NCBI GenBank assembly: GCA_050084985.1
Contig: JBITNC010000001.1
Coordinates: 161,076,001 to 161,140,000, forward strand
DNA length: 64,000 bases
Direction: 5' to 3'
Source: Nageia nagi
Taxonomy: Eukaryota; Pinophyta
In this document: piece after piece, positions 1 through 10,900 of the stretch
How the letters are laid out: each line of letters begins with the position of its first letter
How positions within the stretch are numbered: the stretch's first letter is position 1
Notes under the pieces: generated by a model
What the model was told of the DNA's origin: nothing
Seen by the model: only the letters and a program-made list of their open reading frames with translations
Database searches by the model: none
Position numbers and translations under genes: made by a program

Positions 1-2870
1 AGCAGACTACAGAAGAGCACTATCTGAGAGCTACAAGGAGGAAATAAGGTTGATGATTAGTATTTTCTCAAAGATCGTATCATGATTATGAGGTATGGAT
101 ATTTTGAAAAACCCTTTTTCTTGCCAAAATATGTAACTTCTCAACTATATTCCATAGAGATGGGTAGAAAAATATGTGCCATAGAGACTAAGTATGGGTC
201 TAGGGGTAGTTTCAAATCTATTGTAGATCTATCAACTTCTACTCAAAATTTGATTTTTTTAGAAGTAGGTTGTAAAGATAGTATAGCAGAATTTATTGTA
301 CATAATTTTAAATTGGATAAGGAAAAATCCCCTTAGATGTATGACCCTTCAAGGAAGATGAAAAAAATAATAAGGTCAGGTAAGAAGCATCCAACCTTTG
401 CCCATGAGTATAGACCTCATGTAGAATATTTTGTAAATAAAATTGAATAAGAAGCAGAAATGTACCTTGAATAGGAATTTATACCCCTAAAAAAGGCATG
501 GATGACCCTTGAGGGGATAAAGAAATATAGGACCTAGGAAAATAAGGGATAAGATTTTGCTTTCAACCCATATGTCCTCTTCCAGTTAATAGATTTGGGT
601 TGGGGCCTCAATAAAGTTCATTATTTCACAAGGTTTAGATTTGAACACATAATAAAGATCCATCATATTGAGAATGCATTATTTGAAAAATTCAAATATG
701 ATAATTTTTGGGAGCTAGAGCACTCTAAAGACCCCTTACTAGAGTTGGACCAACCTCTTCCTCTTAATTTTTGAGGAAAAATAGTTACAAGAGTGAGACA
801 AATAGAGGTTGGACAACCTTCTATCTTAGAAGAGCCTACAAATAAGGGAGAAAAAAACCCCTTAGATACTGCTACTACTTCCTGGGAGTCATATTCAAAA
901 AAGAGAAGAAGAATTCAAATCCTTACTTAAAAATAACAAACCCTAAAAAAATTAGAAAAACCAGTAAAATAACCCCGCATAACACAACCCAGATCATAAA
1001 GGATTGTGCTTCCACCTTTGGAAATCATAGAAGAGACGTCAAAGGTTACAATAAAGGAGGTAGAGACCTTTGATATAGAGGAATTACAAGAGCCTTAGAA
1101 CATACAAAATGCTGCTCAAGAGGAAGCCTCACAAAAAGAGGAAGTCTCGTAAAAAGAAGTCCCAGAAAAAACACACTTGTAAATTCAACAAGGTGGGGGG
1201 AATATACTTGGAGTGAGAAGCTCTATAGTAGCTACACCCAAAGGCGTATTGGGTGATGATGATGATAATGAATTTGGGAATAAAGAGACTTTGTTCCAAT
1301 GGACAAGGTCAATGATGAAGATAAGATCATGGAGGACGTAGAAAAAGAAATAGAAATTCAAGATTCTATACCTCTAAAGCAATTAGAACCCATTCAATAG
1401 TTCACAGCATCCACCTCAGGTGTAAATACTCCTTGTTATTCTTTAATTCCTACAACCTCCTAGGAGGAGATTAAATTAATTTTTTCTATGTAAATTGTAG
1501 AACCCATTAATTGGGTAACTTTTGTTAATAAACCTCCTATGCTCCCTGAGCTACAATCGAGAATTTTGGGTAAGGTAGCAAAAATAGGAGATATTAAGAT
1601 AGCATATATGTCTTTTAAAGAAGAAAAACTAGATACTGCTCCCATAACTATCATTGATGTAAGTATATAGAGTGCTTCAATAATTGACCAATCCATATTT
1701 CTTATAAATACTTCAATGGTGATTGGTAAAAGTCTTCAAGCAATGGAGACTAAGATAGATAGATTAAATAATAAAATAGATCAATATAAAAAAGATTGAT
1801 CCCTTAAAGATAAAATAGTGATTGGGCTACAAAATAAAAATAAAGACCTACTCACAAAGCTTGATAAGCAAAAAATTAGAATTCGATAAGGGTTTGACAG
1901 AAATAAAGGCCGAGCTAAATAATGCAAATCATACCATACAAGATCTTAAAGCTCAAAATGCAATTATAGATGATGAAAAGATCAAGCAGATTGAGGTCAA
2001 ATTACAAACTATTGTAGCAACTAACAAAATATTATCTGATGATGACCCAAAACTATTACTGCTCATAAAAGGTTTTAAAGAATCCCTAATGAACCAAGTT
2101 GGAGATAGGATAGTGACTTTACTACACTTACATTTGTTGAAAAACCAAACACTACAAGCCATCAAATAGTTCAACACACAAACCACTCTCCACTTGTTGG
2201 ATCTAGATATACCAAGATCGGTTATTGAAAAGATGTAGAGCTGGTTGAGAGTCTTAACTGAGAAAGATATAGCTACCATTACTCCTAGATCAAAATAATC
2301 ATATTTGAGAAGAATTCAAGATATATGTGAACTTCAAAATTTGATGTTTGATATGGAAATTAGTAAACACTAGCTCACAATAGAATTGGACTTTATTAAC
2401 AAATTATTTAATTCTTTGATTGAAATGAAAGCTCCCAAATTATAGGAGGAATAGAATGTATAAAGTAGTGCTACTAGATGGGTAGCTAATACCATTCAAT
2501 TCCTTGAATAATATTTTTTTGAGACTCAAATCTTAGACTTACAACAAATAAATGATCTCACTCAAGAAGAAATTACAAGATTCTTGCATGTTGGGAGGCT
2601 AGAGAATGTTCTAACAGGTTTTAGAGTAGATACTATAAAGATTAAAGCATCCCATGTTTTGTCACAAGTTGACTATCAAGACCTTAAATATTTAAATAAG
2701 AAGATGTACCCCTTCCTTCCAACAAAGTTAATTCAACCACTTGAGACTCCTACAAAATTTACAATTGAATAGGCAACTAGAAGTAGCAAATAGTGGGTCC
2801 TATTCTTTAGCAAGTGGATACCCCTAGAGCTACCATAAGATTGTATTCACTCAAAATTGCACTCTGACTT
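1..2870 (+). pseudogene. Long decayed reading frame, function unknown
   Basis: One reading frame can be followed for about 2.8 kb in spite of many stops. Between 1 and 1310 the frame is that of position 1, with stops at 25, 58, 334, 448, 472, 535, 550, 769, 928, 934, 970, 997, 1096, 1150 and 1180. Near 1310 it shifts, and near 1870 it shifts back, then runs to about 2870. Nearly all stops are TAG or TAA, as expected from former CAG or CAA glutamine codons. Open pieces are at 82-336, 1822-2169 and 2584-2772. The middle part (1740-2160) is rich in Leu, Lys, Asn and Asp and looks like a coiled coil; 840-1300 is rich in Glu and Lys. I recognise no protease, reverse transcriptase, integrase or transposase motif. 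It may be an accessory reading frame of a transposon or a decayed host gene; the left end lies outside the window. Confidence 0.55.
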
Positions 2871-3170
2871 AGGGTAACACACTATCATTCTTTTATTCTT
2901 TCATTTTTTTCAAAAAATTCTTTCTATTTCAACTTTCCTCCCTTTCATAAATAATTTGAGTTTTCTATTACTCTTAAGTTTGAAGAATTCTGGGTGTTGT
3001 CAACATTCAACTATTGTATATATAAGTCTTGGTCTTTCATATTTTGCTTTATAAATTTCTTGTCAAAGTCTAGTAGGTGTTACAATAACTCCCAAAGATA
3101 TAAACCTTAAGTCATGCTAGCAGTCAAAAGAGCTAGGAATAATATGTATAAAAATGTCATGTCTTGGATT
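2871..3170. other. Non-coding, pyrimidine-rich stretch
   Basis: T- and C-rich sequence (for example 2885-2960) with no reading frame that I recognise. It follows directly on the decayed frame at 1-2870 and could be its former 3' untranslated part. Confidence 0.3.
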
Positions 3171-3171
3171 T

Positions 3172-3292
3172 GTTGTAAATACATGTTCAGGAGTTGTTGT
3201 AAATACATGTTTGGGAGTTGTTGTAAATACATGTTTGTTGTAAATACATGTTTAAGAGTTGTTGTAAATACAGTGTTTGAGAGTAGTTGTAA
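3172..3292. repeat. Minisatellite, about 24 bp x 5
   Basis: The unit begins with gttgtaaatacatgtt and recurs about every 24 bp, five times, with one shortened unit near 3220-3240 and a decayed last unit. The short open frames across it on both strands are by-products of the repeat and not genes. Confidence 0.85.
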
Positions 3293-3337
3293 AAGTGGAT
3301 CCAAGTTATGTATAAATAGTCAATGGAAGATGCCCAA

Positions 3338-3710
3338 AAGTAAATAGAACCCACTGATTTTCAATAGTGACATCATCATTTTTGGCTAAAATTAGCGGGT
3401 CCTAGAACAAGTAATGATGGGTGAAGATTCATGAAGAAGTAAATAGAACCCATTGATTTTAAATAGTGACATCATCATTTTAGGCTAAAATTAATGAATG
3501 CTGAAAGAAGTAATGGTGAGTGAAGATTCATGAAGATACCAAATAAATCCCATTGATTCTAAGTAATGATGTTAGATCTTTTAGCCAAAATCACCAAGTA
3601 CTAAGGAGATCCAGATCATCAATAGAGCCTAGAGAAAAGAAATAAAACCCATTAGACTAAAGTGAAAGTAAGGGGTAAGAAGTAACACCTGGGTCCACTT
3701 GATCTTAAGT
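3338..3710. repeat. Tandem repeat, about 99 bp x 3.5
   Basis: The landmark aaatagaaccc (or close variants) occurs at 3342, 3441, 3541 and 3640, that is, at intervals of 99, 100 and 99 bp. Units 1 and 2 are very similar over their full length (both contain a gacatcatcattt block and end in a gaagattcatgaag block). Unit 3 is diverged and unit 4 is partial. Confidence 0.85.
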
Positions 3711-4679
3711 GTTAGACTCAGGGCCCTATTAGTGTGTTGACTTCAACTTAATTCTATATAACAAGTGGTAGTTTCTTCTTGAACTAACTTGGTATATTAT
3801 TCATGGCTACCATTAATTTATTTAATCAGAACTACAATATGGATCATTAATAGTTACAGAGAATTAGATTACTAGCATTAGAGCATAGTGCCAGATCATG
3901 CCTATGAGATTGCACATAAGTATTTCATTTAGCTTTAATACCATCTTCAATCAACTACAGGACCAAAGTAAGAGCAATCAACGACATGTCAGAAAGATTG
4001 CAGCTCAATGGATTCAACTATTTAGAATTATAAATTTCTAAATAATCATGCTATTGGTACTTATTCATTATGTAACCTAACATAGTTGTAATATTTATTG
4101 TAAATAATTTTCTTCACCAACTTCAAGTAAGATGAGTAATTATGTATATTGATGATAGAAAATAACCCATGAGCGCATGTAAATGTATAAATGGTAGAAT
4201 GTTAGAAACTAAAATGGTCAGACATCCTAGCAAATTTGCCCAGGTTTGTAAGGTGCTTTCATACATGATAATGCAAATATATAATGCTTTGCCCTCTTGA
4301 AACAAGTGGCTATTTATTTCTTCTATGAATATTATGTATGGAATGTTATCTTAAGTTGTGGCTATGTATTATGATTGCGAGACCCCAAAGGTAAGATAAC
4401 ATGTTATTCTTAATCTTGGCTATGGACTATTGCTTATGCTATAATGTCCAGGTTTTGTAGTTCTTGTTTAATTTTTTTAGTCTAATATGTTTATATATTT
4501 CTAGCAACTCTCTACTTTTTATCTCTTTCATGTTACTTTAAACCTTTACAATAGATAAGAACCGACCTATAACTTGAAGATTGAGTAGAAATCCAACATG
4601 AGCACATTCCCACTACCTTCTACTCTTTCAAGGAATCTATTATTATTAGCAATGGAGAACTTGACGAAACCAAACCCTT
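3711..4679. other. No recognisable gene
   Basis: I find no reading frame or repeat I can name. The stretch lies between the 99-bp array and the first recognisable copia sequence, so it may hold the lost 5' LTR and gag of that element. No LTR similar to the 12536-13044 LTR can be seen here. Confidence 0.3.
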
Positions 4680-4749
4680 TGAGGCTACATTATACCGATC
4701 AAGAATAGAAACTTTTATTTTTGATTCTAATAAAGATATGTCTTGCTAC

Positions 4750-5339
4750 AAATGTTTTATCTAGGGGAAATCTTTAGCACCAACATTTAGGGAACTTTAA
4801 CCACAAAAGTATTCAAGTCATGAAAGACTAAGAACTTATGGAAGGTTTTCCTTTGATTTCACCCATAATTATTCTTTGTGAGAAATGCATCCTAAGCAAG
4901 ATCAATAGATAAAGATTTGAAAAAGATAAGGCAACAAGGGCAACCCAATCTCTTCAACTTATGCATTCAAATTTGATGGGCCCATTTTATATTAAGTTAC
5001 TTGGGAGAGCATTTTATGTCTTAACCTTCATCGATGACTTCAATAGGATGAAATTTGGTTATCAACTTGAGCATAAGGATCAAACCTTTGATAGGTTTAA
5101 AGAATTTAAGATCTTAGTTGAAAATTAGATTGATCTTAAAATTAAGATGTTGAGATTAGATAATGGGGGTGAGTTACTAAGCATAACAACAACGAGTTTA
5201 ATGATTATTTTGCCAAGTATGGGATCAAAAGGTAGTTTACGATTCCTTATACCCCTTAGCATAATGATGTTGCCAAAAGGAAAAATAGGATAATCATGGA
5301 CATGGATAGATTCATGTTGGAAAATTTCTTAGTTTCTTA
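4750..5339 (+). pseudogene. Copia GAG-pre-integrase and integrase core, 5' part
   Basis: Around 4770-4890 the pre-integrase zinc-binding pattern is visible, including the words NHKSIQVMK and C-E-K-C (4877-4888). The integrase core follows: LQLMHSNLMGPF near 4970, the first catalytic Asp in FIDDF (5028-5042) and the second in LDNGGE (about 5155-5175). The catalytic Glu of the usual AERKNR motif is Lys here (codon 5275-5277). Several stops and frame changes break the frame. The sequence stops at 5339-5344, where the gypsy insertion begins, and resumes at 9605. Confidence 0.8.
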
Positions 5340-5344
5340 TGGAG
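5340..5344. repeat. Target-site duplication TGGAG, left copy
   Basis: TGGAG lies directly before the gypsy element and again directly after it (9600-9604). With one copy removed, the copia integrase frame joins across the site, apart from a single-base shift near 5321. Confidence 0.9.
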
Positions 5345-6508
5345 TGATCCATAAACTATAAGATTACAAGTTTCAATTTAATCTTTCTTTAGGATCAATT
5401 CACACTTAAAATAATTAAGTTCTTGTAAAGGGAAATCAGGAATAAACTTGTAAACATAGAGAAGAGAAAAGCATTCACCATAGAAGAGACAAGCAAAAGT
5501 TATTCTAGTTCATCCAGTGTGGGCTACATCTAGCTCAAAAGCTCTCTACTATCAATGGATGGAATCACTTTACAAGGCCTCCTTGGTCCTTCAAAACCTC
5601 CTCTCACATTCACAACACACTCCCAGCTCTGAAAATCACAACAAAATTGAAAACACTTTTTGAAATCCTCTTTTTTTTCCTATCCAATTTGCTCTCCTTT
5701 TATATAATTTTTGGAGCTAAAATTGGAGAGAATTACAACTAGTAAATTCAACAAAAAACCTATTTTTAGATACCCATTAACCTCCTTGATCTTCCTATCA
5801 AATTTGGGCTCAAATGGTTGCAAAAATCTCCCAAAAATGAGCTCTAAAATTGAAAAACATGCTCTCTAGACTATTTTCAGGCTTACAAGATTAATCAACC
5901 CAAAAATAGGACCTTAGATGAATCAAAAATCATCAAAAACCTTTGAAAAATGCTAAAATACATTAAAAACTTAAAAATGAGTGGGTGCGTTGTGGTGCTG
6001 ACATGTGGTAGGCAGTCAGGTGGTCAAATGATCAGCAGGTGGCTTAGTTGATTGGGTGATCACGTTGGTGGTCTGGTTGGTAGCTTCGATGGTGGGTCAT
6101 GGTTGGGTTGGTAGGTCATGCAGGCATACATGCAGGTAGACATGGTTGCATGGTCAAACAGCGGTCAGACGTGGATCTCTACCTACATGGTTTGATCGTG
6201 GTAGGTGGGTGGCAGGCATAGGGTCCACGATCAACTCCTCCACACAGGCCTCCATGTGGTCCAATAATGCACAGGCACCCTATCAGACTCCTCCTCCTAC
6301 GTGACCTCCATGGTGGTGGGCAAGTCCCACCAAATATTTGATTTTTTTTTTCAAAAATACATAAAATGGTCTTAATGCCATATCTTCCACATACGGACTC
6401 GGATTCTCGATCCAAAAGAAGCGTCAAAAAGTTGAAGACAAGATGATCACACTAAACACACTGAAATGGAGATTACTAAATGTTGAAGGGATCCAAATTT
6501 TTAGATCA
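5345..6508 (-). repeat. 3' LTR of the gypsy element
   Basis: On the minus strand the LTR starts at 6508 with TGATCTAAAAATTTGGATCC and ends at 5345 with GGATCA. A purine tract (AATGGGGAGGAA, about 6509-6520) stands just before it, as expected for a 3' LTR. Length about 1164 bp. Confidence 0.85.
5696..5706 (-). promoter_or_regulatory. TATA box in gypsy LTR
   Basis: The minus strand reads TATATAAAAGG, in the orientation of the element, inside the 3' LTR. Confidence 0.6.
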
Positions 6509-6520
6509 TTCCTCCCCATT
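6509..6520 (-). promoter_or_regulatory. Polypurine tract of gypsy element
   Basis: The minus strand reads AATGGGGAGGAA immediately before the LTR start at 6508. This is the usual primer site for plus-strand DNA synthesis. Confidence 0.75.
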
Positions 6521-6548
6521 AAGAGAGAGCTTTTGTCCCTAAAAGCAT

Positions 6549-9500
6549 TTAGGATGATGAAATGAGGTGAGGGTAGAGCTCCCTCACCTGATCAATTGCA
6601 TATCACTTGGCCTTGTGTGGATGTTGGCCCTTCACTCCAATATGCCACACCTCATGTATGCCACTACAAGATGATCATTGCTTCTTTTCCAATACTGCAT
6701 CCTCAACCAACACATTCATGTGCTCAAGGGCTAAATCCTCAACTAACGGTAACATAACCTTTGTATCTTCTGCAACTAAGGCTGGTTCATACAACTTCAA
6801 GTTCTCAACATTAATAACAGAATACATTTGCATATAAGGTGGTAAGTCCAACTGAAAAGCATTATCTCCAACTTGACCAATAATGGTAAATGGACCATAC
6901 CTTATTGGTTTCAACTTCTTTCCCTCACCATGCTGTCTCTCCTTGTTGAGATGAAGCCATACTTGATCCCCAACCTAAAATTTATGATCCACATGATGAC
7001 AATCATGCCTCTCTTTATACCTGGATACATTTTCTTGCATTTTAGGCCAATAACAATACCTTTGTAGATTAGTAAGAGTTTTTCCAACACCAAAGTGTCC
7101 TGAAATACGAGAAGTATGAGCTTCCCTAATCAAATCATTCCTCTCGCCATTAGGAATACAAAGTTTGCCCAAATGAAAAAGTAATCCATCATGCAAATGA
7201 AAGTCATGATTTCCAACCTCATTACCAAGACTCAATCTATGATAAACATTTTGGAAATCAGGATCAACCACATATTGTTCTTTATACCCATCATGCATTA
7301 AAGAACTATTTTGTAGAATCACAACACTAGTAACTATTGGAGGCCTAGACAACATATCAACAATTTTATTTTGAGTACCCTTCTTATACTTAATCACCAA
7401 ATGAAATTGTTGCAAGAATCCCATCCAATGAAAGTGCCTAGATTGTTGCAACTTAGATTGTGATTGAAGATATTGCAAGGGTTGATGATCTGTATGAATT
7501 ATTGTCTCTTTACCTACCAAATAGTGCTTCCATTTCTTAACACTTTGAACTAATGCATACAACTCTTTTTCATATGTGGGATAGTTTCTTACCGCACCGG
7601 TAAACATTTTCGAGTGATAGCAAACCGGATGTTTTTCCTGCAATAAAATTGCACCCATAGCATAGTCACTTGCATCAGTTTCAATTTCAAAAGGTTTTTG
7701 AAGATTAGGCAAAGAAAGTACTGGAGCATTACTGATTTTCTTTTTAAGCAATTCAAAAGCATGTTGTTCTTTCCCTCCCCACTGAAATCCATTACTCTTT
7801 CCTGTAATAGCATGAAGTGGAGAAGCCATGTAAGAAAAGTTAGCAATAAACTTGCGTAAATACTATACTGCCCCAAGAAAAATCCTAGTCTCTGTCACAT
7901 TAGTGGGAGTAGGCCATTTCAACATAGCCTCAATTTTTGCAGGATCTATTCTCAATTTACCTTCACCTACAATGTGGCCAAGATAGATTAAACTCTTCCT
8001 GACAAACTCACACTTAGACATTCTCAAATAGAGTTTTGCTTCCCTTAAAACTTCAAACACTTTACGAATATGTACCACATGATCTTTCCAATTATCACTG
8101 TAAATGAGAATATCATCAAGATACACAATAACAAAATCATCAATGAAATGCCTTAAAACCTCATTCATTACATGCATGAAAGTAGCAGGAGCATTGCATA
8201 ATACAAATGGTAAAACCAACCATTCAAACAATCCTTGCCTAGTTTTAAAAGCAGTTTTCCACACATCTTCTTCTTTAACTCGTACTTGATGATAACCACT
8301 TCTTAGATCTAATTTTGTAAAAAGCCTAGCTTTTGTTAATTGATCCATTAAATCATCAATACGTGGCAAAGGATATCAATTTTTAACCATGATCTTATTT
8401 AGTGCCCTGTAATCAACACACATACGCCAAGTTCCATCTTTCTTTGGAATTATAACAATAGGAGATCCACATGGTGATGTGCTAGGTCTAATGACTCTTT
8501 GATCTAATAATTCCTTGACTTGTTTCTTAATTTCTTCAGTTTCCAAAATAGAATGTCTATATAAGCCAATATTAGGAAGTGCAACATCAGGATGTAATTG
8601 AATCTCATGTTGTATATCTCTTTTTGGTGGAAGTTCTTTAGGTACTTGAAATAAATCTTCAAATTCATAAATTACCTCTTGTACTTCTTCTTTGTATTGT
8701 GGTTCACAATCTTCAAGTGCCTTTATGATTTCCACTTCATCTTGAGATTTCACTATTGCAAGTATAAACATTTGTCCTATATTGATTAGTTTCTTTGCTT
8801 GTCCTGCAGTAATCAAAGAAATATCTTTTTTCTTGCTTTGATGAGCACTAACCATGTATTCAATTCCATATTTAATGAGTCTATATTTGTTTTCCTTTCT
8901 ATAAAATAAAGCATCTCTTTCCCATAGATAAGGACTACCAAGCACAATCCCACAAATATCCAAAGGAACAACATCAAGTAAAACTTCATCAATGTAATCC
9001 CTATTAATCCCAAATTGCAACTTGCATTGTTGTGTTACCTTTAACTTTGAATTTTTATTAACCCATCCCAATGGATATGGGTTTGGATGAGGTTGAGTAG
9101 TGAGTGCAAGTGATTTGACATACTTTTCTACAATTAAGTTAGCTTGAGATCCAGAATCAAACAATGTATCAATCCTAGTCTTCTTAGCTTGCACCTTGAT
9201 GTGAAAAAGTTCAATTTTCTTCTTTTCCTCATCTTCACTAGGTGTATTATGCAAAGCCATACATGTCATTTTCTCATCTACATCTGAACCATATTCAATT
9301 TCCTTAGTAATAGTATTTGTTTGCTTCTTTTGACCTTTAGGTTTAGAGCGTAATTCAGGATGCAATTTCCAACATTTAGCCTCTAAATGACCTTCTTTTT
9401 GATAATGTGTACATACATCTTTAGACTTCTCTTTTTGTGTAGTAGACATAGTTTTCTTTTTCCCCTTTCCTTTGTTCTTTTTAGAATCATTATTACTATT

Positions 9501-9590
9501 GTTATTGGAAGCATTTTTCTTTTTCCCATCCTTAATGAATTTTCCCCTTTCTTCTAAGTGAGTGGCTTGTACACAAACTTTATCCAAATT
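6549..9590 (-). pseudogene. Gypsy gag-pol polyprotein, nearly open
   Basis: One minus-strand frame runs from 9590 to the stop at 6549-6551. It is broken by TGA at about 8370-8372, TAG near 7830-7870 and TAG at 6975-6977, all at positions where the family usually has Arg or Gln, and by further TGA codons in the last 130 bp. Domains in order: gag zinc knuckle CTHYQKEGHLEAKC (about 9375-9415, second Cys replaced by Tyr at 9402-9404), protease with DSGS (near 9155), reverse transcriptase with the intact motif YLDDILIYS (about 8095-8125), RNase H with IETDASDYAMGA (near 7675), integrase zinc-binding region (GHFGVGKTL near 7090), and integrase C-terminus (GPFTIIGQVGDNAFQLDLPP, about 6845-6900). The integrase core is missing. 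This is the best preserved coding region in the window. Confidence 0.93.
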
Positions 9591-9599
9591 TTCAGATCA
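9582..9599 (-). repeat. 18-bp remnant of the 5' LTR
   Basis: The minus strand reads TGATCTGAAAATTTGGAT, which matches the start of the 3' LTR (TGATCTAAAAATTTGGAT, 6491-6508) at 17 of 18 positions, and then changes directly into gag coding sequence. The word TTTGGAT is shared by both sides of the junction. Confidence 0.85.
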
Positions 9600-9604
9600 T
9601 GGAG
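9600..9604. repeat. Target-site duplication TGGAG, right copy
   Basis: Second copy of the duplication flanking the gypsy element (first at 5340-5344). Confidence 0.9.
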
Positions 9605-10900
9605 TGAAGTTATGAACACTATAATTTACACCTTGAATAGGTATCCCACAAAAGCCATTAAGGGTAAAACTCCTTTTGAGGTATGGATAGGAAAGAAACC
9701 TAACATTTCTCACTTTAGGGTATTTGGTTGTGAAGCTTTCTCCTACGTTATTTTTGAGAAAGGGAAAAATTTGGACAAGAGGTTTGAAAAATGCATCTTT
9801 ATGGGCTATGATAGTCAACATAGAGGCTACAAGCTCTACTCTTCATTATACAAAGCAATGTTTATCTCAAGGGATGTAAAGTTCAATAAACTTTCTAAAG
9901 AATCTACTTCCAATGAGGATGTTGATGACCTAGATGTCTCTTTAGCTACACCTCTCTAGTTGGACATTAATGTAGATAAGTCACTTTAAGAGAAACATTC
10001 TCCATATTAGAGAATAATAAGAAGTATGACCTTGAACAAATCCTTATTTGCAAAAATTGATGATAAAAATGAGCCCTGAAGCTTCAAAGCATGAATGTTG
10101 GATGAAATTCATGAAAGAGGAGCATGAAGTGCTTATAAAAAATGAAACTTAGGACTTGGTTCCTTATTTCAATGAGAGGAATGTGATTAACAATAAGTGG
10201 ATCTACAAGGTCAAGTACAATTTAGTTGGGGATATTGAAAAATACAAGGCAATGTTAGTGGCCAAAGGTTTTGCTCATAAATATAGAGTTGATAATGAGG
10301 AAACCTTTGCTCTCATGGCAAAGATGCCTACTATCAGAATAATTCTTGCTCTTTTAGCAGCTCAGGGATGGAATGTTTTTCAACTCGATGTCAAGAGTGC
10401 TTTTCTCAATGGTGACTTAGATGTGAAAATCTACATGAATCAACTAGAAGGGTTTATTATGGAAGGAAAAGAGTCATTTATGTCTATGCTGAAGAAGTTA
10501 TTGTATAGACTTAAGTAAGCACCTAAAGCTTGGTACAAGAATATTTCATGTTACTTTGTAGACATTGGATTCTCCAAGTGCTTCTTCAACTTTGATCTAT
10601 ATGTGTTCAATCAAGGAAAAGATGCTGTCTTGATTCTCCTTTACATGGATGATTATTTGATCATTGGAAATAATGATTAAATAATCCAAGAGTGCATATC
10701 CAAACTCAAAGAAATATTTGAAATGACTAATCTTGGTCTCTTGCACTACTACCTTGGAATTCAAGTGTACCAATACAAGGATTGTACTTATCATATTCAA
10801 TCCAAGTATATATGAGAAATCTTGAAAAAGTTTGGAATGGAGGAGTGCAAATCTGTATAGATCCCAATCTCTCTTAATGACTTGTAAACTATACTCAAGA
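9605..10900 (+). pseudogene. Copia integrase C-terminus and reverse transcriptase
   Basis: Continuation of the copia frame left at 5339. The integrase C-terminal part (9605-9960) shows NRYPTKAIKGKTPFEVW and FRVFGCEAFSYV. After a spacer, reverse transcriptase starts near 10060 with the words NNKWIYKVKYN and VAKGFAHKY, then QLDVKSAFLNGDL (10380-10420). An in-frame TAA at 10516-10518 stands where the family has a Gln (LKQAP). The catalytic motif is YMDD (10642-10653), a conservative change from the usual YVDD. Further stops occur at 10678, 10813 and 10858. The frame is lost near 10890, before any RNase H. Confidence 0.88.

Larger units (their letters stand above)
5345..9599 (-). mobile_element. 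Ty3/gypsy element inserted in the copia integrase
   Basis: Minus-strand element flanked by TGGAG (5340-5344 and 9600-9604). Its ends are an inverted TGATC pair: plus-strand TGATCC at 5345 and GATCA at 9595-9599. It contains a full 3' LTR (5345-6508), a polypurine tract, and a polyprotein frame with gag zinc knuckle, protease, reverse transcriptase, RNase H and the two ends of integrase. Two internal deletions are visible: almost all of the 5' LTR plus leader and most of gag (at about 9582), and the integrase catalytic core (near 7015). It is younger than the copia element it splits. It cannot be autonomous in this state. Confidence 0.92.

Noticed and set aside
1953-2279. Minus-strand open frame of 108 codons
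   Set aside because: It is antisense to the decayed plus-strand frame at 1-2870, which has longer continuity and a consistent stop pattern.
3172-3292. CRISPR-like array
   Set aside because: Units are contiguous without unique spacers, and the sequence is plant DNA.
3107-3347. Overlapping open frames on both strands with repeated words
   Set aside because: They are by-products of the 24-bp minisatellite, present on both strands at once.
6607-6837. Plus-strand open frame of 76 codons, and others at 6873-7067, 8104-8289 and 9597-9821
   Set aside because: They lie on the opposite strand of, or in another frame from, well-supported gypsy or copia coding sequence.
5322-9592. AAATTT at 5322-5327 and 9586-9591 as the duplication around the gypsy element
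   Set aside because: TGGAG at 5340-5344 and 9600-9604 fits better: it adjoins the TGATC inverted ends and restores the copia frame over more codons.
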